From CAVVJA01 sp963809815 (GTDB taxonomy: Bacteria > Actinomycetota > Actinomycetes > Mycobacteriales > Jatrophihabitantaceae), in NCBI GenBank assembly GCA_963809815.1, contig CAWELM010000016.1:62001-126000 (forward strand): 64,000 nt of DNA. The letters run 5' to 3'. The position numbers and the translations under genes were made by a program. Positions 25,248-31,340 of the stretch are shown here, piece by piece. A model generated the notes under the pieces. That model had not been told where the DNA came from, made no database searches, and saw only the letters and a list, made by a program, of their open reading frames with translations. The stretch's first letter is position 1. Every line of letters begins with the position of its first letter.

Positions 25248-25865
25248 GTGCTGATCGTGCCTCGCGTTCTTGTGACCGGGATGTCGGGCGCAGGCAAGAC
25301 GACACTCCTCGATGAGTTACGGCGACGCGGTCAGCTGACCGTCGACACCGACTACGACCAGTGGGAACTCCCAGATGGCACGTGGGATGAGCCCCGGATG
25401 GCCCGGCTTCTTGACACTCATCCCGACGTTGTCGTATCGGGCACGGTGTCGAATCAGGGCAACTTCTACGCTCGTTTCGAGTACGTGGTCCTGTTGAGCG
25501 CACCGCTGGACGTATTACTCGAGCGAGTTGTTCGCAGATCGAACAACCCGTACGGCAAGACGCTTGAACAGCGGGACGAGATCCGACGGTATCTCGAGGA
25601 GGTTGAGCCAGCGTTGAGACGCGGAGCGAGCCTCGAACTCGATGGGCGTCTTCCGGTGAGCGTGCTCGCCGAAAGACTTGAGACCCTCGTGGGGCAGCAA
25701 CCCGATCGTGATCGTGTCGGCGTCAGCCGAATCCAATCGGGAGGTCTAACGTCGGCCCATGGGCAATCGACGGTTAGACGTCAAGGCGTTTGGCCTTGCG
25801 GCTGTTTCGCTCCTGCTGACCGGTGCTGTGGTCGTGTGGTCGCTTCGACGCTGGACCAACCATGA
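25248..25865 (+). CDS. P-loop NTPase, adenylate/shikimate kinase-like
   Basis: The Walker A motif RVLVTGMSGAGKTTLLDEL sits at the very N-terminus. DYDQWELPDGTW, VVVSGTVSNQG and the lid-like LERVVRRSNNPYGKTLEQRD follow, as in small AAA_18 kinases of nucleoside or gluconate type. The substrate is unknown. GTG at 25257 is an alternative start. The last ~50 residues (after GQQPDRD) do not look family-like and overlap another small gene, so the natural C-terminus may have been altered. Confidence 0.65.
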   Translation: MLIVPRVLVTGMSGAGKTTLLDELRRRGQLTVDTDYDQWELPDGTWDEPRMARLLDTHPDVVVSGTVSNQGNFYARFEYVVLLSAPLDVLLERVVRRSNNPYGKTLEQRDEIRRYLEEVEPALRRGASLELDGRLPVSVLAERLETLVGQQPDRDRVGVSRIQSGGLTSAHGQSTVRRQGVWPCGCFAPADRCCGRVVASTLDQP

Positions 25866-25893
25866 CGTTAGCGACCCGGGCGTGACTCTCTAG
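25759..25893 (+). CDS. Small single-pass membrane protein
   Basis: Forty-four codons from ATG encode GNRRLDVKAFGLAAVSLLLT, GAVVVWSLRRW and NHDVSDPGVTL. There is a positively charged start, one ~18-residue transmembrane helix and a short polar tail, giving N-in topology. It overlaps the 3' part of the kinase frame. Small size makes it uncertain, but the composition is that of a real membrane peptide rather than a shadow. The function is unknown. Confidence 0.4.
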   Translation: MGNRRLDVKAFGLAAVSLLLTGAVVVWSLRRWTNHDVSDPGVTL

Positions 25894-26169
25894 TGTCCCG
25901 CTAGCGGCGTTTCGGCAGCCGACTTGTAATGCCCCTCCGCGCCTTGCCTATATTTTCGAGGCCCTGCGGCAGGGAGGGGTGCCGCGAGGGTTGAGCTGAA
26001 GGTAACCCGCGTCCGCTGTTGCGCGTCAGATCCCAGGCGCACTCGACCATTATCAACCGGTAGGTGTTGCACCTCGATTCTGATCTCCACGCACTTGAGG
26101 CTCAGGATCACAAGGCGAGATGATCTCGGCCTTGTCGTCGCTATCGGGCGATAAGTCCAGCCGAAACGT
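25894..26169. other. Gene-free stretch
   Basis: These 276 bases hold no convincing coding frame on either strand. The 15-mer CCAGCCGAAACGTGC at 26157-26171 also occurs at 24189-24203. Nothing else was recognised. Confidence 0.4.
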
Positions 26170-26192
26170 GCCAGTGCCGCTGCGGCACTGGC
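26170..26192 (-). terminator. Hairpin behind the sigma/lipoprotein operon
   Basis: GCCAGTGCCGC (26170-26180) and GCGGCACTGGC (26182-26192) form a perfect inverted repeat directly after the lipoprotein stop at 26193. On the minus strand ACGTTTCGG follows, so the T-tract is poor, but position and strength suggest a transcription stop. Confidence 0.55.
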
Positions 26193-26714
26193 TCAGTAGC
26201 CATAGCCGGGATTCGACTGGCCTGAGTTCGGCGCGACGACGCCGCTCGTGGTGGCCGAATGCCACGTGAAGGCGGTACCGGCGAAGCTGTCCTTCGTGTT
26301 CTCGCCTTTGGCGTCGCCCGCCGCGTGGTCGAACGAGAACGTGTACAGCGGCCCACCGTTGAACTCGACCTGAGTCGAGCCATCAGGGCGGGACACAGTG
26401 CTGAGCGACACACCGGACGGACCGGTGGGTTGTTGCCCCTTCGCGAGGGTCAACGGGGTCCAGATCGCGAGGCAGTCGCGGCTCGAGCAAAGGATCTTGC
26501 CGGCTGCCTTCTCCTGGTCGGACGTGTACAGCGTTCGGCCGCTCGAATTGACGAGTACTTGGTCGCCCGAGACGTCGCGGACGGCGACGGTTGTGCCTCC
26601 ACCAGCTTGGTTGGGTTGGGTGTTTCCGGAGCTGCAACTGGTCACCAGCGCGAGCACGCCCAGCCCGGCCGCGACCGCCGCCCCGGCATACCAGCCACGC
26701 GCGTTCGTGATCAT
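26193..26714 (-). CDS. Lipoprotein with secreted-repeat (PF03640/COG4315) domain
   Basis: The protein has 173 residues. A signal peptide (AGAAVAAGLGVLALVTSC) ends in lipobox Cys. The mature part has two copies of the short beta repeat of this family: VNSSGRTLYTSDQEK...CSSRDCLAIWTPL and VEFNGGPLYTFSFDHAAGD...FAGTAFTWH. The function of the repeat is not known. ATG at 26714 is preferred over an upstream one because GAAGGAG precedes it. It lies 22 bases after the anti-sigma gene and is probably a member of the sigma regulon it is transcribed with. Confidence 0.8.
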   Translation of the reverse strand: MITNARGWYAGAAVAAGLGVLALVTSCSSGNTQPNQAGGGTTVAVRDVSGDQVLVNSSGRTLYTSDQEKAAGKILCSSRDCLAIWTPLTLAKGQQPTGPSGVSLSTVSRPDGSTQVEFNGGPLYTFSFDHAAGDAKGENTKDSFAGTAFTWHSATTSGVVAPNSGQSNPGYGY

Positions 26715-26736
26715 GTTTCTCCTTCGTGCCATCGAG

Positions 26737-27417
26737 TTATCTGGCTTGGTTGGGAACGACGAGCCGAGCGAGTTGCTGACCGTCGGAGGTCACGATGTCC
26801 ACCTCGCTGAGCTGGTCGATCGGTATCGCGGTGGTGCCCGCGACATCCGCGCTGCCCTGGTACGTCGCGACCCAGGTCGCAGCCATGTCGCTACGACCGT
26901 CGCGGGCGCGCGCGATTAGTGAGCAGTGCTCGCCGGGCGGAACCGAGCTCAGCGTCAGATGCAGCTCGGTGCCCCACGTTCGTCCGTTCAGGGTCACGGC
27001 GGCTTGGACGTGGCTGTGCGGGTCGACCGTTCGAATCGCCACTGGCTGATGACCGGTGTGAGCGAACTCCTCTATTCCGATCGCGGCGGCACCGGCGATG
27101 GTCGCCGCCGCGGCGAGACCCGCCAGCACGGCCACCGGGCGACGCCAGCGCGGCGTGGTGCGCTTGCCGCGCGAGGCGGTCCGCGGCCGATCCAGCGCGG
27201 ACGATTGCTGGGACCCGTCGAGGATCGACGAGTCATCGAGTCCCGCGATGTCCTCGAGCGTTACGGTGCGCAACAGCCCTGGGATCCAGGCCAGGCGGAC
27301 AACCTCGTCTTGGCAGATTGGGCACCCGGCGATGTGGTTGCTGACGTCTTCTGTCTCGCCGGGTTCCAGGGCGTCGAGTACGTAGGCGCCCAACCAGGTC
27401 TGCTTGACACATGTCAT
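26737..27417 (-). CDS. Anti-sigma factor, zinc-finger type (RskA-like)
   Basis: The protein has 226 residues. The N-terminal ZAS-like motif is visible (C3 ... NHIAGCPICQDEVV with HxxxCxxC), then a linker, one membrane helix (VAVLAGLAAAATIAGAAAIG) and an extracytoplasmic RskA-type domain (VQAAVTLNGRTWGTELHLTL, VATYQGSADVAG). It should hold the cognate sigma factor at the membrane and release it when the outer domain senses stress. It overlaps the sigma gene by four bases (ATGA). Confidence 0.88.
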   Translation of the reverse strand: MTCVKQTWLGAYVLDALEPGETEDVSNHIAGCPICQDEVVRLAWIPGLLRTVTLEDIAGLDDSSILDGSQQSSALDRPRTASRGKRTTPRWRRPVAVLAGLAAAATIAGAAAIGIEEFAHTGHQPVAIRTVDPHSHVQAAVTLNGRTWGTELHLTLSSVPPGEHCSLIARARDGRSDMAATWVATYQGSADVAGTTAIPIDQLSEVDIVTSDGQQLARLVVPNQAR

Positions 27418-27938
27418 GGCCCGTCCACCCCGCGTTCCTGCAAGGCGAGCCGCATCGCACGCATCGCGTAATACACGCGCGAGCGTGCCGTTCCTGGCGG
27501 CATGTCGCGTTCCACCGCGATCTCTGCTGCCGTGCGGCCGCGATAGAAATAGTCGATCAGGATGGCGCGGTGCGGAGCCGTCAGCGAACGCAGTGCGTCC
27601 AACACGATCGCCGCGTTCAGCGCGGCATCCGCGCCGTCAATCGTGGGCGCGTTGGTGAGCTCGGCGGCCGGCGCTTCCGTCGGTCGGGCGTCCCGGGCGC
27701 GTTGCGCATCGATGACAAGATGGCGGGCCGTTGTGAACAGCCATGGGCGGACGCGATCCACATCTAGCTCGGCCGAATGCCGCCAAGCGCGCAGTAGCGT
27801 CTCTTGAACGATGTCCTCGGCAGCCGCCCGGTCGCCATTCAGTGACCGCTGAACGAAGGCCAGCAGCAACGGCCCGTGCTCGGCGTAGAGCGCGCGAATC
27901 AGCTCCTCCCCGGGAAGCTGCGTACTGCCCATATCCAC
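27414..27938 (-). CDS. ECF-type RNA polymerase sigma factor
   Basis: The protein has 174 residues. Region 2 is visible as LLLAFVQRSLNGDRAAAEDI, VQETLLRAWRH and RVRPWLFTTARHLVIDAQRA; region 4 as ALRSLTAPHRAILIDYFYRG and RTAAEIAVERDMPPGTARSR. There is no extra C-terminal domain. It is co-translated with its membrane anti-sigma factor and precedes the lipoprotein gene. The ECF group and stimulus cannot be read from sequence. ATG at 27932 is a possible alternative start. Confidence 0.92.
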   Translation of the reverse strand: MDMGSTQLPGEELIRALYAEHGPLLLAFVQRSLNGDRAAAEDIVQETLLRAWRHSAELDVDRVRPWLFTTARHLVIDAQRARDARPTEAPAAELTNAPTIDGADAALNAAIVLDALRSLTAPHRAILIDYFYRGRTAAEIAVERDMPPGTARSRVYYAMRAMRLALQERGVDGP

Positions 27939-28165
27939 TAGTACGGATGTCAGGCCCTGACCTACTCAATTCCCCGCAAAAATGCGCGCAACGCTGCTCC
28001 GCAGTCCGTCACACATAGGGCAGTTGGAGCCCAAGGTTTCGCGTTCTGCTGCCGGTATGACGGTCAGGAGTGGACTGGCCACACCTCGTAACGCTAGGCT
28101 TCGCCGCGGTCGGCCGAGCAGACGTTGAAAACGACCCCGCAACCGTTCGCGCCGATCGAACAGAG

Positions 28166-28197
28166 AACGCCCCGCGCCGACGAAGGTGCGGGGCGTT
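28166..28197. terminator. Strong intrinsic terminator hairpin
   Basis: AACGCCCCGC (28166-28175) pairs perfectly with GCGGGGCGTT (28188-28197) around a 12-base loop, followed by TGTT on the plus strand. It stands in the gap between the divergent sigma operon and DUF2130 operon, where no recognised gene needs it. Confidence 0.6.
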
Positions 28198-28229
28198 TGT
28201 TCACCGGTCTGCGCACGCGCGCCGTCGTC

Positions 28230-28294
28230 CTACAAGTTTGTAGTAGGCTTCCGACCCGCAGGACGCCCGCATATCCCTCCCATGCGGGCGTCCT
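28230..28294 (+). other. Palindrome followed by a 13-base-stem terminator hairpin
   Basis: CTACAAGTTTGTAG (28230-28243) is a near-perfect palindrome of operator type. Sixteen bases on, AGGACGCCCGCAT (28260-28272) pairs perfectly with ATGCGGGCGTCCT (28282-28294), followed by GTCTTCG. The unit could end a short transcript or shield the DUF2130 operon from read-through. No convincing reading frame is present in 27939-28339. Confidence 0.5.
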
Positions 28295-28339
28295 GTCTTC
28301 GTCGGTCACTCTGGCGCCAATCACCTCGTTCAGATTCGC

Positions 28340-28401
28340 TTGACATACGTCGTGACTCTGTGAAAGCTAGGAGTTAATAGGACCTATTAGGAGTTGCTCC
28401 T
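28340..28401 (+). promoter_or_regulatory. Promoter, operator palindrome and RBS hairpin of the DUF2130-ParB operon
   Basis: TTGACA (28340-28345) is a perfect -35 box, though no clear -10 follows at 17 bases. TAATAGGACCTATTA (28375-28389) is a perfect 15-base palindrome. TAGGAGTT occurs twice (28368-28375, 28388-28395). The ribosome binding site AGGAG (28389-28393) overlaps the palindrome and forms the hairpin AGGAG-TTG-CTCCT with 28397-28401, right before the GTG start. Both transcription and translation control look possible. Confidence 0.55.
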
Positions 28402-29637
28402 GTGGCTACTCTGCCCGCCGGCGAGATGAGCCAGCCGGCCACGATGGAGGACACCTGTCCGTGGTGCGGACAGCCGATCGCCCACGAGAAGTTCATCGAG
28501 ATCAAGGCCCGTATCCGGGCGAACGAGCGGGCGCGGACGCGGGACCTCGAGCGTCGCCTTCGCGACGAACAAGACGCGGTCCTGGCTCAGGTGCAGGCGG
28601 CGGCGGAGCTACAGATCAAGAAGGCCAACAAGCTCTTCGAGGCGCAGGCGGCCGAAGCGCGGCGGAAGGCCGATGCAGCAGTCAAGGCAGCCAATAGGCA
28701 GGTTCAGTCGTTGGTTCGCGCGGCTCGAGACGAGGAGCGGAAGAAGTCCCGTGCTGTGGTCGCGGCCGCCAGCGCGGAGGCAGCCCGGCTTCGAGCGGAG
28801 GCGGACCAGCGGCTGGCCGAACAACGAGCGCATGACGACGACGTTCTCAAAGCCCGGTTGCGGGAGCAGCGCGACGCGCTGGACAAGGCGACCGTCGAGG
28901 CGATCAATGCCGAGAAGGCCAAGGCGTTCGCAGACCGCCAGAAGCTCGAAGCCAGGCTCGCGCAACTGCAGCGTCAGGTCGCACACAACGCGGCGGCTGA
29001 GCTCGGGGAAGGCGCTGAGCTGAACCTGTACGAGCAGCTGCGAGACGAGTTTCCGGGCGACACGATCGTCAGCGTGAAGAGGGGGCAGCCTGGCGCCGAC
29101 CTCGTTCACACGGTGATCGAGAATGGTCGAGAGTGCGGGCACATCGTCTATGACTCAAAAAGCCGAGCCGCCTGGCGAAACAGCTACGTCAGCCGCCTGT
29201 TGGACGACAAGATCGCCGCAAAGGCCGATCACGCCGTGCTGGTCACGCGCGTGTTTCCGGCCGGCCAGGCGCAGCTCTACGTCCAGGACGGAGTGATCAT
29301 CGCAAATCCAGCCCGCGTCGTAGCGCTGGCGCAGATGATCCGCAAGCACGTCGTGCAGCAGGCGACGCTACGCGTCAGCGACGAGGCCCGGGCCGAGAAC
29401 ACGATGCGGCTCTACGACTTCATCACCTCGGATCGTTGCTCGGTGCTCCTCGAACAGATTGGAACCGTGTCCGACAGGCTTCTCGACCTCGACGTCAAGG
29501 AGCATCGAGCGCATACGGCTACGTGGAAACAGCGGGGTCAACTGATCCGCGAGATCCAGCAAGCGAGAGGAACGCTCGTCACGGAGATCGACCTCGTCCT
29601 GACGACGCCCGCCGGTCAGTCGGAAGAGGCGACATGA
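28402..29637 (+). CDS. DUF2130 coiled-coil protein, predicted PD-(D/E)XK-type nuclease
   Basis: The protein has 411 residues. A CPWCGQPI knuckle (Cys19, Cys22) is followed by a very long charged coiled coil (~residues 30-205) and the DUF2130 domain (~205-400). In that domain GADLVHTV (Asp233) and HIVYDSKSRAAW (Asp251-Ser252-Lys253) fit the D...(D/E)xK metal site of restriction-endonuclease-fold enzymes. Family members are of unknown role. ATGA overlap couples it to the ParB-like gene. The leader has a palindrome on the ribosome binding site. Nuclease activity is inference from the motif only. Confidence 0.78.
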   Translation: MATLPAGEMSQPATMEDTCPWCGQPIAHEKFIEIKARIRANERARTRDLERRLRDEQDAVLAQVQAAAELQIKKANKLFEAQAAEARRKADAAVKAANRQVQSLVRAARDEERKKSRAVVAAASAEAARLRAEADQRLAEQRAHDDDVLKARLREQRDALDKATVEAINAEKAKAFADRQKLEARLAQLQRQVAHNAAAELGEGAELNLYEQLRDEFPGDTIVSVKRGQPGADLVHTVIENGRECGHIVYDSKSRAAWRNSYVSRLLDDKIAAKADHAVLVTRVFPAGQAQLYVQDGVIIANPARVVALAQMIRKHVVQQATLRVSDEARAENTMRLYDFITSDRCSVLLEQIGTVSDRLLDLDVKEHRAHTATWKQRGQLIREIQQARGTLVTEIDLVLTTPAGQSEEAT

Positions 29638-30587
29638 GCGAGCCCGGACCGGACCGGCACCGCCGATCCACGAAGATAGCGGCGTTTCAAGAACGACGGC
29701 TGGGTGGCACCGTCATCCGCACTCGGCGGTCCCGTCTCGACGTGGCCGATCTGGTACCCAATGACCGACAGCCACGGCTCGGACCAAAACAGGACGATGA
29801 GCTGCAGCGGCAGATCGAGGCGAACGAGGGACTATTCGAGCCACTGTTGGTCGAACCGCACCCCGACCGGCCCGATCAGTACCGGATCATCGACGGCGAG
29901 CGGCGCTGGACGAATTCCGTGGCGCTGGTCGAAGAAGGGAAGTCGCAGTTTTCCCAGGTTCCGGTCGAGATCACCGACCGCACCCTCACCGACGAGGAGC
30001 GGTTGCGGGCTTGGATCTACATCCACCGGCAGCGAAAGGAATGGGACGCCAAGGAAAAGGAGATGGTCGCCTACCGCCTGGTCGAGCTCGTCGGCCGGGC
30101 CAGCGCGGCCAACATCCTGGGCACAACCGTTCGGGAGCTAGACAAGCTCGTGCAGGTGTTCGAGCTGTCCCAACGCTTCACGAATCTGCGGGATCCGGCG
30201 TCCGCGATCACGTGGGCTCGTGAGCTCACGGGCGTGAACAAGTCGCTGCTGACCCCCTCGATCGTTGATGCCGTGGTCACGAAAGTAGCCCGCCAACAGA
30301 TCACGAACTCGAAGGATCTTCGCAAGCTTCGAGTCATCCTGCGAGATCCGGTCGCGCGCGCACACTTCACCGACGACGACGCGACGATTGATTCCGCCAT
30401 GCTTCGCGTAGCCGGCGCGGCCAAACCGGCAAATGGTCTGGTCGACCAACTGGACGCAGCCATGAAGACGATCCGAGACGTGCCCTGGACCGAGCTGGAG
30501 AAGCTTCGAGGGGACCCGAACGTCGTCCAACGAGTAGCTGAAGCAGAAGAACTCCTACGCAGCCTGCGACTGAACCTCAGTTCCTAG
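29634..30587 (+). CDS. ParB-like nuclease/CTPase-fold protein
   Basis: The protein has 317 residues. Residues ~35-95 are a ParB N-terminal domain: LVPNDRQPRLGPKQDDELQR, GLFEPLLVEPHPD, then YRIIDGERRWTNSV with the GERRW box typical of ParB. The middle part (EKEMVAYRLVELVGRASAAN, ILGTTVRELDKLVQVF) reads as a KorB-like helix-turn-helix. No ParA gene is adjacent, which argues against plasmid partition. It starts by ATGA overlap with the DUF2130 gene, so the two are made together and probably act together on DNA. Confidence 0.82.
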   Translation: MSEPGPDRHRRSTKIAAFQERRLGGTVIRTRRSRLDVADLVPNDRQPRLGPKQDDELQRQIEANEGLFEPLLVEPHPDRPDQYRIIDGERRWTNSVALVEEGKSQFSQVPVEITDRTLTDEERLRAWIYIHRQRKEWDAKEKEMVAYRLVELVGRASAANILGTTVRELDKLVQVFELSQRFTNLRDPASAITWARELTGVNKSLLTPSIVDAVVTKVARQQITNSKDLRKLRVILRDPVARAHFTDDDATIDSAMLRVAGAAKPANGLVDQLDAAMKTIRDVPWTELEKLRGDPNVVQRVAEAEELLRSLRLNLSS

Positions 30588-30754
30588 TCGCCGAAGTGCT
30601 GTTTACGAAAGGGGGTATCTGAAGACCTGACCCAAGCAACCACCCGCTCGACCCGCGCGGTAACCATCCACGAGCGACGGCCCCCGCTTATCCCTTGGCC
30701 GGGGCGGAGGCCGTCAACGCCGGTATCTCGACCAGCACAGAAAGGCTCTCAAGA

Positions 30755-31300
30755 ATGCCCAGTTCGCACAACCCGGCGAACGACAGTCCTGATCCCCGAA
30801 CTCCGGCTTCGAGTCCCCAACCTGAGCCGCCGCGCCGGTCCGTGCTCCTGCACCTGCATCGCCCCCGTCGAAGCGTCGAAGCCTTTGAGGTCTTCGACGA
30901 CGATGCCCGCATCCGCGACATCATTACCGTCGCGGACGACTTGATCTTCCTCGACGACGATGACGAACCTATCGACGTCAACCTCACCCTCGCGCAAGTC
31001 ATCGGCGGACGCGGCCGGCACCATCATCATTACGACATTCACCGCCATCCCTGCCGCTGGATCAATGCGTACATCAGCTACGGCGACGGGACCCAGACAT
31101 TGCAGGCGGCACCATCGAGCCGCATCGCGACCGTGCGACTTCGTGCCCTCGACCTGTTCGGGATCGATCCGGACGCCGCCACAAACCTGGTCCTTCGCAT
31201 CCCGGCCACCGACGCTGATCTGCCGGAAAGCGAATATCTGTCCAACCAAGCCGGCGCCAAACCCTGCCGCATCGACTTGACTCTGGTCCCGTCCTTGTAG
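30755..31300 (+). CDS. Possible ubiquitin-like (beta-grasp) domain protein
   Basis: The protein has 181 residues. The Pro-rich N-terminus is followed by an acidic segment and a His cluster (HHHHYDIHRHPC). Residues ~102-181 have the strand-strand-helix-strand order of a beta-grasp: INAYISYGDGTQTLQAAP, helix RIATVRLRALDLFGI, LVLRIPATDADLPES, then CRIDLTLVP. This recalls the DUF2604/multiubiquitin group, but there is no C-terminal Gly-Gly. ATG at 30755 follows AAAGG. It lies 167 bases after the ParB gene on the same strand, with a GACGGCC/GGCCGTC stem between (about 30676-30716). The fold assignment is by eye. Confidence 0.5.
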   Translation: MPSSHNPANDSPDPRTPASSPQPEPPRRSVLLHLHRPRRSVEAFEVFDDDARIRDIITVADDLIFLDDDDEPIDVNLTLAQVIGGRGRHHHHYDIHRHPCRWINAYISYGDGTQTLQAAPSSRIATVRLRALDLFGIDPDAATNLVLRIPATDADLPESEYLSNQAGAKPCRIDLTLVPSL

Positions 31301-31340
31301 CCCGGGCAGTGCGCCGTACGTTTGAACGCGGCGTCGGTGG

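Noticed and set aside
24189..26171. 15-base sequence CCAGCCGAAACGTGC present at 24189 and 26157
   Set aside because: Only two copies, no symmetry and no consistent position relative to genes; not enough to call a regulatory or mobile repeat.
28094..28324. 76-codon minus-strand frame between the sigma and DUF2130 operons
   Set aside because: It runs through two terminator hairpins and has no ribosome binding site or natural composition.
29634..30587. Plasmid partition (ParB of a parABS system)
   Set aside because: No ParA-type ATPase and no parS-like palindrome cluster nearby; coupling to DUF2130 points elsewhere.
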